Shown: one piece after another, positions 54,284-64,000 of the stretch
How the letters are laid out: each line of letters starts with the position of its first letter
Numbering within the stretch: the stretch's first letter is position 1
Origin: Phytopseudomonas argentinensis
GTDB lineage: Bacteria > Pseudomonadota > Gammaproteobacteria > Pseudomonadales > Pseudomonadaceae
NCBI RefSeq assembly: GCF_900113905.1
Contig: NZ_FORC01000001.1
Location: 310,001 to 374,000 of the forward strand
Reading direction: 5' to 3'
Length of the DNA stretch: 64,000 nt
Translations under genes and position numbers: made by a program
The notes under the pieces: generated by a model
Databases searched by the model: none
Seen by the model: the letters and a program-made list of their open reading frames with translations, nothing else
Told to the model about the DNA's origin: nothing

Positions 54284-54571
54284 ATGGAAAGTAGTCATCG
54301 ACAGCTTGTCGAGCAGCTATTCGCCCCGCTACGCGCCACCTTCAGTCGGCCTCGCCCGGACGGTAGCATCGTTCTCTCCCTGATCGATGAAGCGGACACC
54401 ACCGCCTACAGCCGAGTCCTGCAGAGACTGCAGATCGATGACTCGAACGCTTTCGCCCAGAGCCTCGAAGACATCCGCCTGGAACTGGCCGTCAGGGCCG
54501 GCAACATCCCGGCCGAGATGCGCAAGGTACTCAAGGAGCAGGACAGCGTGATCAGCTACCATCACGCCTGA
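54284..54571 (+). CDS. Small uncharacterised protein
   Basis: 95 residues, mostly helical in appearance (SHRQLVEQLFAPLRATFSRP, then DSNAFAQSLEDIRLELAVR). Soluble and mildly acidic. I do not recognise a family. A GGAG is not evident, but codon use is typical and a strong terminator follows 16 bases after the stop. The function is unknown. Confidence 0.7.
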   Translation: MESSHRQLVEQLFAPLRATFSRPRPDGSIVLSLIDEADTTAYSRVLQRLQIDDSNAFAQSLEDIRLELAVRAGNIPAEMRKVLKEQDSVISYHHA

Positions 54572-54587
54572 CCGTTCTGGATCAGCC

Positions 54588-54619
54588 GAAGCCCCGCTGC
54601 CGACAAGGCGCGGGGCTTC
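54588..54619 (+). terminator. Rho-independent terminator
   Basis: Arms GAAGCCCCGC (54588-54597) and GCGGGGCTTC (54610-54619), 12-base loop, followed by GTCGTTTG. It may serve both the + strand gene ending at 54571 and the DUF1287 gene ending at 54633 on the other strand. Confidence 0.75.
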
Positions 54620-54632
54620 GTCGTTTGTGCGC

Positions 54633-55208
54633 CTAGCCCGGCGCAAAGCGGTAATGCCCGATGATCGGGAAACGCCACAGGATGGCCTCCTCCCGGGTAC
54701 CGGCACCGATGTTATGCAGGATCAATGGCTCGCCCGCCGCAGACAAACGATCGGAGACGATGCCGATATGGGTCTGCCCGCGGCCCAGATCCCAGGTGAC
54801 AATATCGCCCGGGAGATACTCCCCGGTGTCACGGCTGAGCGCCAGCGCCATGCCCTGGCGCCGGAACCAGGTCATCAGATTGGGCACGCGGCGGTGGTCG
54901 ATATTGCGGTCCGGGCGCTTGAGCCCCCACTGCCTTGGGTACGCCGAGAAGTTAGCCGCCATGTCCTCGTGCACTGCCTTCTGCAGATCCAGGCCCTGCA
55001 GGCGCAGGGCGCGGATCACCACGTCGGTGCATACCCCGGTTGCCGCCGGCACGTCGCCGCCAGGATAGGCAATGCGCCGGTAGGCGGGATCGTAGCCCAG
55101 GGTCACGCCCACCTGCTCACGGGCCCCACTCACCAACCGGCCCGGCTCGATGGCAAATACCTGCAGACTCAGCAGGCAACCGAGCAGCAACCATGATGCC
55201 CTCAACAT
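54633..55208 (-). CDS. DUF1287 periplasmic protein
   Basis: 191 residues. A signal peptide (about 1-19, ASWLLLGCLLSLQVFA) precedes a DUF1287 (YijF-like) domain with VGVTLGYDPAYRRIAYPGGD, GVCTDVVIRALR and HIGIVSD. The Cys-Thr-Asp and His segments resemble an NlpC/P60-like cysteine peptidase or amidase site, but activity is unproven. It should be exported to the periplasm. It converges with the preceding small gene over a shared terminator. Confidence 0.88.
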   Translation of the reverse strand: MLRASWLLLGCLLSLQVFAIEPGRLVSGAREQVGVTLGYDPAYRRIAYPGGDVPAATGVCTDVVIRALRLQGLDLQKAVHEDMAANFSAYPRQWGLKRPDRNIDHRRVPNLMTWFRRQGMALALSRDTGEYLPGDIVTWDLGRGQTHIGIVSDRLSAAGEPLILHNIGAGTREEAILWRFPIIGHYRFAPG

Positions 55209-55386
55209 CGCACACCTCCCTCCCTAGCCAACACCATTCGACGGACGCTCTTCTTTATAGGGTAATTTTTTGCGACAGTATGACTGGGCACGGTTGAAGC
55301 CATATTGGAATGCCCCCATCACTACATAACGTCGTCATGCAGGATGCCCGTCGACAAAGCGCATACCACCTGATGAGGAGACCAAG

Positions 55387-55563
55387 ATGAGTAGTCCCGA
55401 CAAGCAACAGGCATCGCAACCAGACAGCGACTGTGAGCTCGCCCACGGCGCGCTGATCGACCCTAACGGCCGGGAAATCCCGATTACCGAAAGCATGATC
55501 CAGCAAGCATGCAGCGAGCTCGACAAGGACGCGACAGCCAACCAGCAGGACGCCTCCCGCTGA
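55387..55563 (+). CDS. 58-residue uncharacterised protein
   Basis: A short frame starting MSSPDKQQASQPDSDCELAH, then GALIDPNGREIPITESMIQQ, acidic and soluble. A strong ribosome site (GAGGAG at about 55375) lies 7 bases before the ATG and codon use is Pseudomonas-like, so I consider it real. It converges with pdxB, 19 bases away, and no domain is recognised. It is easily missed because of its length. Confidence 0.72.
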   Translation: MSSPDKQQASQPDSDCELAHGALIDPNGREIPITESMIQQACSELDKDATANQQDASR

Positions 55564-55582
55564 CGAGCCATCAGACTCTCCG

Positions 55583-56734
55583 TCATCTCACATTGATCAC
55601 GCGCGCGCCCAGCGCGCTGATCAGCGCCTCCAGGGACTCGTCGATGCCGAGCAGCTCGACCTCCAGCCCTTCTATTTCACGCCGCATGGGATAGCGCTTG
55701 CGCAGCAGGTCGAAGCCGGTCTTGCGTGCCTGCTCGTCGGTAACCAGACTGCGCCGCAAATCCGCATCGTCACGCCGTGGGTCATACACGACGTTGCATA
55801 CCGTGGCCAATGCCCAGGCCGGATCGCTACCCGCGGCGATGCTCAAGCGCTGCAGCCAGCGGGCCGGAGTCAGTGCGTCCAGCGAGATAGCCGGCTCGAT
55901 ACCCTGGTGCCTGCAGAACGCCTGGTAGATCTGCGCCGTGCCGCGCAGCTTGCCATCGAGGCTGTAGCCGGCAATGTGCGGTGTAGCGATATGGCACAGC
56001 GCGGCCAGCTCCAGATCGACCAGCGGCTCGCCCTCCCATACGTCCAGCACCACATGCAGATCGGCGCCGCGCTGCAGGTGCGCGCGTAGCGCCCCGGTAT
56101 CGAGCACGGCGCCTCGGCTGGCATTGAGCAGCCAGGTGCCGGGGCGCAGTTGCTCCAGCAGCTCGGCGTCGAGCAGGTGCCGGGTGGCGAACTCGCCGTC
56201 CCCTGTCAGCGGGGTGTGCAGGCTGATCACGTCGCACTGCTCGACGATCTGCTGCAGGCTCACGTAATCGCCACCCTCGGCGAGCTGCCGGGGCGGATCG
56301 CAGACCAGCACCCGCCAGCCCAGGGCGCGCAGCACCTTGATCAGCCGCTCGCCGACCTGCCCGGCGCCGACCACGCCATAGGTGCGCTGCGTCAGATCGG
56401 CGCCCAGGCGCTCGCCGAGCACCAGCAGGCTGCCGAGCACGTAGTCGACCACTCCACGCGCATTGCAACCCGGTGCGCTGCTCCAGGCGATGCCGGCTGC
56501 GCTGAAATAATCAAGATCCAGGTGATCGGTGCCGATGGTGCAGGTGCCGACGAAGCGTACCGGGCTGCCCTGCAGCAGGGTGCGGTCGACCGGCGTAACC
56601 GAGCGCACCAGCAGCAGCTCGGCGTCGGCCAAGGCCGCGCGGTCGATGGCGCGCCCAGGCAACCGACGAATTTCGCCGAAACCAGCGAAGAACTCGTCGA
56701 GCAGGGGGATATTTTCGTCGGCAACTATGCGCAT
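55583..56734 (-). CDS. pdxB: Erythronate-4-phosphate dehydrogenase PdxB
   Basis: 383 residues. A D-2-hydroxyacid dehydrogenase that oxidises 4-phosphoerythronate in the DXP-dependent pyridoxal phosphate pathway. It has the N-terminal catalytic domain ([15 protein letters not shown]), the NAD-binding motif [15 protein letters not shown], an Arg in [11 protein letters not shown], His in [16 protein letters not shown] and a C-terminal PdxB dimerisation domain from about 290. The ATG at 56734 is the conserved start; an in-frame start 9 codons upstream is less likely. The cofactor product PLP is used by the MocR regulator and GlgP, although no regulatory link is visible. Confidence 0.96.
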   Translation of the reverse strand: MRIVADENIPLLDEFFAGFGEIRRLPGRAIDRAALADAELLLVRSVTPVDRTLLQGSPVRFVGTCTIGTDHLDLDYFSAAGIAWSSAPGCNARGVVDYVLGSLLVLGERLGADLTQRTYGVVGAGQVGERLIKVLRALGWRVLVCDPPRQLAEGGDYVSLQQIVEQCDVISLHTPLTGDGEFATRHLLDAELLEQLRPGTWLLNASRGAVLDTGALRAHLQRGADLHVVLDVWEGEPLVDLELAALCHIATPHIAGYSLDGKLRGTAQIYQAFCRHQGIEPAISLDALTPARWLQRLSIAAGSDPAWALATVCNVVYDPRRDDADLRRSLVTDEQARKTGFDLLRKRYPMRREIEGLEVELLGIDESLEALISALGARVINVR

Positions 56735-56848
56735 GGCAGCTCTCCACAAACTGGTGAGCATTCTACCTGCAAGCGCGGCACCTCGCCTTTCCTGACCGAT
56801 CCGTCAGCGCGTAGACTGTGCGGTTTTCTCTGCCCAGTGAAACCTGTC

Positions 56849-58228
56849 ATGTCTGCTCAGTCCCGCCTGCAACGGGTGCGCGCCGAATTGCGCACGCTGC
56901 TGGCCCTTGCCTTGCCGATCATCGTCGCGCAGTTGGCCTATACCTCGATCGGCTTCGTCGACACCGTGATGTCCGGGCGCTTCAGTGCCCGAGATCTGGC
57001 CGCCGTGGCCCTTGGTAACTCGATCTGGGTACCGGTGTTCCTGCTGATGACCGGCATCCTGCTGGCCACCACGCCCAAGGTTGCCCAGCGCTTCGGCGCC
57101 GGCCAGCATGGCGAGATCGGCCCGCTGGTGCGCCAGGCCCTGTGGCTGGCATTGGCGGTGGGCTGCCTGGCAGGCACGCTGCTATGGAACGCCGAGTTCG
57201 TGTTGCGCCTGATGAAGGTGGACGCAGACCTGATCGAGCCGGCCATGGGCTACCTGCATGGTGTGGCGTTCGGCTTTCCCTGCGTGGCGCTGTTTCATGT
57301 GCTGCGCTGCTACAGCGACGGCCTGGGCCGCACCCGCCCGGCCATGGTGGTAGGCCTGCTAGGCCTGCTGGTGAATATCCCGCTGAACTATGTGCTGATC
57401 TACGGCAAGCTCGGCCTGCCGCCGCTGGGCAGCGTCGGCTGTGGCTGGGCCACGGCGCTGGTGATGCTGTTCATGCTGCTGGGCATGCTCTGGTGGATTC
57501 GCCGCGCACCGGCTTATACCGAGACCACGCCGCTGCGGCATTTCGACTGGCCGCAGTGGCTGCCGATCAAGCGTCTGCTGGGCATCGGCCTGCCGATTGG
57601 CATCGCGGTATTCGCCGAGTCGAGCATCTTTGCGGTCATCGCCCTGCTGATCGGCGGCCTGGGCGCCACCGTGGTCGCCGGGCACCAGATCGCCCTCAAC
57701 TTCGCCTCACTGGTGTTCATGATCCCCTACTCCCTCGGCATGGCCGCCACCGTGCGCGTCGGCCAGGCACTCGGCCGCGAGCAGCCACGCGAGGCGCGTT
57801 TCGCCGCCGGGGTGAGCATTGCCACCGCATTGGCCTACGCCTGCGTATCGGCGACCTGCATGCTGCTGATGCTCGAACCCATCGCGCGGATTTACTCGTC
57901 GGCGCCGGAGGTGATCGAAGTGGCCGTGGCGCTGATCCTCTACGCCGCGCTGTTCCAGTTTTCCGATGCCATCCAGGTTACCGCTGCCGGCGCGCTGCGC
58001 GGCTATCAGGACACCCGGGCGACGATGATCCTGACCCTGTTCGCCTACTGGGGCATCGGCCTGCCGGTCGGCTACCTGTTGGGCCTGAGCGAACTGTTCG
58101 GCGCCGCCAGCGGCCCGGCCGGACTGTGGCAGGGGCTGATCGTCGGGCTGACCTGTGCGGCGCTGATGCTCACGCTACGGCTGAAGAGCAGTGCCAGGCG
58201 GTGGATTCGTATGAAGGCAGCTGTCTAG
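56849..58228 (+). CDS. MATE-family multidrug efflux pump (NorM-like)
   Basis: 459 residues, about twelve transmembrane segments in two MATE halves (LALALPIIVAQLAYTSIGFV near the start; GIGLPIGIAVFAESSIFAVI at the second-half start). Related to NorM and Pseudomonas PmpM, which export cationic drugs using Na+ or H+. The ATG at 56849 gives a typical N-terminus; the same frame is open far upstream, antisense to pdxB, without similarity. It is divergent from pdxB with a 114-base gap and is followed by a REPIN-like element. Confidence 0.94.
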   Translation: MSAQSRLQRVRAELRTLLALALPIIVAQLAYTSIGFVDTVMSGRFSARDLAAVALGNSIWVPVFLLMTGILLATTPKVAQRFGAGQHGEIGPLVRQALWLALAVGCLAGTLLWNAEFVLRLMKVDADLIEPAMGYLHGVAFGFPCVALFHVLRCYSDGLGRTRPAMVVGLLGLLVNIPLNYVLIYGKLGLPPLGSVGCGWATALVMLFMLLGMLWWIRRAPAYTETTPLRHFDWPQWLPIKRLLGIGLPIGIAVFAESSIFAVIALLIGGLGATVVAGHQIALNFASLVFMIPYSLGMAATVRVGQALGREQPREARFAAGVSIATALAYACVSATCMLLMLEPIARIYSSAPEVIEVAVALILYAALFQFSDAIQVTAAGALRGYQDTRATMILTLFAYWGIGLPVGYLLGLSELFGAASGPAGLWQGLIVGLTCAALMLTLRLKSSARRWIRMKAAV

Positions 58229-58232
58229 ATAG

Positions 58233-58341
58233 GTAGGGCGTACTCGCGAAGCAGTACGCCTTTGCAGTGCTGGGCGCGTGTCGTACTACCGAACCGAGTG
58301 AATCGGCGGACTGTTCGCTGACGCTCCTGAGTCCGCCCTAC
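58233..58341. repeat. REPIN-like pair of hairpins 3' of the MATE gene
   Basis: Outer arms GTAGGGCG (58233-58240) and CGCCCTAC (58334-58341) enclose two hairpins: GGCGTACT/AGTACGCC (58237-58244, 58253-58260) and GGCGGACT/AGTCCGCC (58305-58312, 58330-58337). The two stems differ at one base pair that is compensated on both arms, so pairing is preserved. This is the architecture of a REPIN (two inverted REP units). Confidence 0.75.
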
Positions 58342-58441
58342 GGGCTGCGAATGCAGCCGCTCTCCGCTTTGCGATATCAATGGTGGGCAGAAGTCAGCGC
58401 TCCCACATGGGTCACCGAATACCCGCCTTTACCTCACCCGC

Positions 58442-58684
58442 TCAATCAACCTTCTTGCGAATCCAGTACAGGTAAGTCTCGGCATCCTGCGCCTGCTCCA
58501 CCAGCTCGTGGCCGAGAAACACGCAGAACTTGGGGATATCGCGCTGGGTGGAGGGGTCGGTGGCGATCACCTTGAGCAGGCCACCGGCCGGCAGGTCGCG
58601 CACCTTGTTGTGCAGCATCATCACCGGCTCGGGGCAGAACAGGCCGGTGGCGTCGAGGGTGTCGTCAGGGGTCGAATCGAGCAT
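58442..58684 (-). CDS. tusA: Sulfur carrier protein TusA
   Basis: 80 residues with the TusA signature [15 protein letters not shown]17 carries the persulfide. TusA relays sulfur from IscS toward 2-thiouridine in tRNA and other thiolated products. The ATG at 58684 is preferred over an adjacent upstream GTG. It lies 76 bases downstream of the rlmM stop in the same orientation, so it may share the rlmM transcript. Confidence 0.93.
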   Translation of the reverse strand: MLDSTPDDTLDATGLFCPEPVMMLHNKVRDLPAGGLLKVIATDPSTQRDIPKFCVFLGHELVEQAQDAETYLYWIRKKVD

Positions 58685-58760
58685 CACGGGCTCCGCGTCA
58701 TCAATCTTGCACTATTTATGGAGTGGCCATCGGCAGCGATGGCGCACTTGTCCAACCTGT

Positions 58761-59816
58761 TTACTTGCTCAGTCGGCGCAGGTGGCAGGTCACTTCCTCA
58801 CGGTCGTGGTACAGCTGCTTGCAGGCGATGGTCGCCTTGACCTTGCGCGCCGCCAGGCCTTCAGCGATGCGTTCGAGCAAACGCTGCACCTCGGCGTAGC
58901 GCTGCTTCATCGGCAACTTGAGATTGACCACCGCCTCCCGGCAATGTCCCTCGCCGATCCAGGTTTCCAGCAACGCAGCACTGCGCGCGGGCTTCTCGAC
59001 GATGTCGCAGACCATCCAGTCCACCGGCTGCTTGGGCTTCCAGGTGAAGCCGTCGACCATCAGGTGCTTGACCAGGCCGGTGTCCATCAGGCTCTCGGCC
59101 ATCGGACCGTTGTCGATGGCGGTCACCAGCATGCCGCGGCGTACCAGTTGGTAAGTCCAGCCACCCGGTGCGGCGCCCAGGTCGACGCCGGTCATCTCGT
59201 CCGACAGGCGCTCGTCCCACTGCTCACGGGGAATGAAGGTGTGCCAGGCCTCTTCAAGTTTCAGGGTCGAGCGGCTGGGCGCCTCGCGAGGGAACTTGAG
59301 GCGCGGGATGCCCATTGGCCAGATCGCCGAATTGTCGGGCGCGGCCATGCCGAGAAACACCTCGCGGCCACTCTTGAAGGTCAGCAGCAGGCGCGGCGCG
59401 CGGGCGTCTTCCGCCAGCTTGCCGGCGCCGGTCAGGGCCTTGCGCAGCGGGCCTTCGAACTTCTTGCAGAAGCCGGACAGCTCCTTGCCGTCGTTGGTGT
59501 CGAACACCTCCAGCCACAGGCTGCCGAAGGTTGGCAGCGGCGCCAGGTGCTCGAGCAACACGCTGATACGGTCCTTCTCGGGCAGCTCGATGAAACGCCC
59601 GAGCGCCCACTGGCGGATGAAGATCAACTGGCTGAAGCGCAGCCCGGCCATCAGCCGCTCGGCACCCGCCTCATCACTGCAGATGAATTCGGCGCAGGCC
59701 GTGTCCGGCTTGGCCTTGGCGTAACCGGGCACATCGAGACGCGCCGCATGCTCGGATATCTCCGAACACACCTCGTTCTCGAAACCGGGGCGGCAGTGCA
59801 GTAACAACGTATTCAT
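58761..59816 (-). CDS. rlmM: 23S rRNA 2'-O-ribose methyltransferase RlmM
   Basis: 351 residues. The N-terminal THUMP-like region starts MNTLLLHCRPGFENEV. The C-terminal Rossmann methyltransferase domain has SAM motif I GVDLGAAPGGWTYQL and VDWMVCDIVEKP (motif with catalytic Asp). RlmM methylates C2498 of 23S rRNA. The ATG at 59816 is the conserved start; the frame continues 98 codons upstream without similarity. It is divergent from acnA, with a 241-base shared promoter region. Confidence 0.96.
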   Translation of the reverse strand: MNTLLLHCRPGFENEVCSEISEHAARLDVPGYAKAKPDTACAEFICSDEAGAERLMAGLRFSQLIFIRQWALGRFIELPEKDRISVLLEHLAPLPTFGSLWLEVFDTNDGKELSGFCKKFEGPLRKALTGAGKLAEDARAPRLLLTFKSGREVFLGMAAPDNSAIWPMGIPRLKFPREAPSRSTLKLEEAWHTFIPREQWDERLSDEMTGVDLGAAPGGWTYQLVRRGMLVTAIDNGPMAESLMDTGLVKHLMVDGFTWKPKQPVDWMVCDIVEKPARSAALLETWIGEGHCREAVVNLKLPMKQRYAEVQRLLERIAEGLAARKVKATIACKQLYHDREEVTCHLRRLSK

Positions 59817-60057
59817 CGACACTCTCCTTGGGGCGCGCATGATAGCGAAAACCGGAACCCAGGGCCTCAGTTCCCTGTCCAGAGAACAGCATCCCGGCAT
59901 CGCCGGCTGCGCCGACGGACTATGCTCGACGGGCGCATGATCAGGCGACGGCTCACCGCACGCCACGCGAGCCGGCCCAGGGAACACTCGCGCAGAGTCA
60001 CAGAAGCTCTGCCAAACCAGAACGGCTTGTACCGTGCAAGCCATAAGGAGATGCACG

Positions 60058-62796
<2,739 letters not shown>

Positions 62797-63138
62797 TGCT
62801 CATCCGTGCAGCGCCGCTAATCGCAGCGCTGCATGAAACTCTCCTAGCCCGGGTCGAGCGCAGCGACACCCGGGTTTCTTTTGCGCGCTCGAACGAGCCC
62901 TGTCCACCCTCGACCAATAGACTGCCGCTTTACCGGCGTCAAAGGTGACGAGCCTGGAATATTGGTTACACTGCAGGCCTGCCACGCGTAAGCGATAACC
63001 ATAAAAGCGTTGCCTGTAGGATCGGCCGACCCGGCCGCATTTGGGTCCAGGCCCATAGCTGTAGTCTGTAGGCATTTATATTCGTCACTCGCCTACCCTA
63101 CTCTCCCCAGGCATCGCACTGACATCAGGGTAGATGCC
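62797..63138. other. Intergenic region acnA-aer with terminator
   Basis: At 62848-62880 there is a terminator: CCCGGGT (62848-62854) and ACCCGGG (62868-62874) followed by TTTCTTTT. A weak sigma-70-like promoter may be GTGACG near 62945 and TACACT at 62967-62972 (16 bases apart). An open frame on the - strand here is not convincing. The rest holds no recognisable gene. Confidence 0.6.
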
Positions 63139-64000
63139 ATGCGTAACAACCAGCCCATTACCGGTAACGAGCGGACTTTCCCGGCGCAGCAACGCCTGAT
63201 CTCGACCACCGATCTCAAGGGCCAGATCACCTACTGCAACGATGCCTTCATCGAAATCAGCGGCTTTTCCCGCGACGAGCTGATCCGCGCACCGCACAAC
63301 CTGGTGCGCCACCCGGACGTGCCGCCGGCCGTGTTCGCCCATATGTGGGAAACCTTGAAAGCCGGCCGCCCGTGGATGGGCATTGTCAAGAACCGCTGCA
63401 AGAGCGGTGACCACTACTGGGTCAACGCCTACGTGGTGCCGGTGCTGGATGACGGCAAGGTCACCGGCTACGAGTCGGTGCGCAGCAAGCCCACCGCCGA
63501 GCAGGTGCAGCGCGCCCAGGCCCTCTACTTGCGTATCAATGGCGGCAAGGCAGCGATACCGAACCGTGACCGCTGGCTGCCGGTGCTGCAGAACTGGCTG
63601 CCGTTCATTCTGGTCAGCCAGGTAGGCTTCCTGGTTGGCGCCTGGCTGGACAGCACTTGGGGCTTCGCCGCCGCCGCCGCGCTGTCGATCCCCCTCGGCC
63701 TGCTTGGCCTGGCCTGGCAGAGCCGCGGTACCAAGCGCCTGCTGCAACTCGCCGAACAGACCACGTCCGACCCGTTGATCGCGCAGATGTACACCGATAA
63801 CCGCGGCGTCGAAGGCCGCCTGGAACTGTCCATCCTCAGCCAGGAAGCACGCCTGAAAACCTGCCTCACCCGCCTGCAGGACAGCGCCGAAAACCTGGCC
63901 AATCAGGCCAAGCAGGCCGACGTATTGGCCCATAACAGCTCCGCCGGGTTGCAGCGCCAGCGCGAGGAGACCGATCAGGTGGCCACCGCCGTCAATGAAA
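63139..64000 (+). CDS. aer: Aer-type aerotaxis receptor, 3' end missing
   Basis: 287 residues are visible before the window ends without a stop. The N-terminal PAS domain (about 12-115) shows ISTTDLKGQITYCNDAFIEI and HNLVRHPDVPPAVFAHMW, the FAD-binding region of Aer. A membrane hairpin follows (about 155-190, WLPFILVSQVGFLVGAWLD then AAALSIPLGLLGLAWQ), then a HAMP-like region and the start of the coiled-coil signalling domain (QEARLKTCLTRLQDSAENLA). Aer senses redox and signals through CheA/CheW. The ATG at 63139 gives the conserved N-terminus MRNNQPITGNER. The distal signalling tip is outside the window. Confidence 0.9.
   Translation, partial: MRNNQPITGNERTFPAQQRLISTTDLKGQITYCNDAFIEISGFSRDELIRAPHNLVRHPDVPPAVFAHMWETLKAGRPWMGIVKNRCKSGDHYWVNAYVVPVLDDGKVTGYESVRSKPTAEQVQRAQALYLRINGGKAAIPNRDRWLPVLQNWLPFILVSQVGFLVGAWLDSTWGFAAAAALSIPLGLLGLAWQSRGTKRLLQLAEQTTSDPLIAQMYTDNRGVEGRLELSILSQEARLKTCLTRLQDSAENLANQAKQADVLAHNSSAGLQRQREETDQVATAVNE

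Noticed and set aside
62800..63075. A 91-codon frame on the - strand between acnA and aer
   Set aside because: It overlaps the acnA terminator and has no ribosome site. The translation looks random.

Overview
This window is chromosomal DNA of a Pseudomonas species. The evidence is its GC-rich codon use, the dnaX-ybaB-recR and acnA-aer arrangements, a trehalose/alpha-glucan cluster of the Pseudomonas type (malQ-treY-DUF2934-glgX and glgE-treS/mak-glgB), OhrR/Ohr, a fecIR-type iron-starvation unit and REP/REPIN-like intergenic repeats. The species cannot be fixed from the sequence alone. I see no insertion sequence, prophage, CRISPR array, rRNA or tRNA.

Region 1 (1-10360, + strand) is one tightly packed run. 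MalQ (cut by the window edge), TreY, a DUF2934 protein with a histone-H1-like tail and GlgX are followed, through 4-base stop/start overlaps, by four genes unrelated to glucan chemistry: an acyl-CoA dehydrogenase-like protein, a PIG-L/LmbE deacetylase, a NodS-like methyltransferase and a GT2 glycosyltransferase. Those four look like a pathway for a modified, perhaps N-methylated, glycoconjugate. They are my best candidate for an undescribed system. Region 2 (10.5-15.2 kb) has a CBS-domain protein, a DUF72-ybhP-clsB-ybhN operon (the last three as in E. coli ybhPON) and a DUF3079 protein preceded by a palindrome that contains two Anr/Fnr-like boxes. Region 3 (15.2-21.6 kb) carries a MocR regulator divergent from paiB and two GNAT acetyltransferases, a repeat-rich gap, an AraC/LysE-exporter pair and a DUF1615 lipoprotein.

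Region 4 (21.9-41.7 kb) is a stationary-phase/desiccation stress block. It encodes the GlgE route (GlgE, a TreS-maltokinase fusion, GlgB), bacterial non-homologous end joining (Ku, three-domain LigD), an MgtC-like protein, catalase HPII (KatE), glycogen phosphorylase (GlgP, with a DUF2513 gene) and several small uncharacterised proteins. TreY with TreZ (not in this window) would release trehalose from alpha-glucan. TreS/Mak would turn trehalose into maltose 1-phosphate, and GlgE plus GlgB would rebuild branched alpha-glucan. GlgX, MalQ and GlgP would degrade and remodel it. No glgA or glgC lies in the window.

Region 5 (41.8-50.1 kb) holds a lipoprotein, OhrR and Ohr with repeated putative operators, a monooxygenase-like protein, an SDR divergent from an AraC regulator, and a FecI-FecR-TonB receptor unit with a candidate Fur box. 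Region 6 (50.2-64 kb) is conserved core: recR, ybaB, dnaX, small Pseudomonas-type proteins, a DUF1287 protein, pdxB, a NorM-like MATE pump, tusA, rlmM, acnA, and the start of an Aer-type chemoreceptor cut by the window end.
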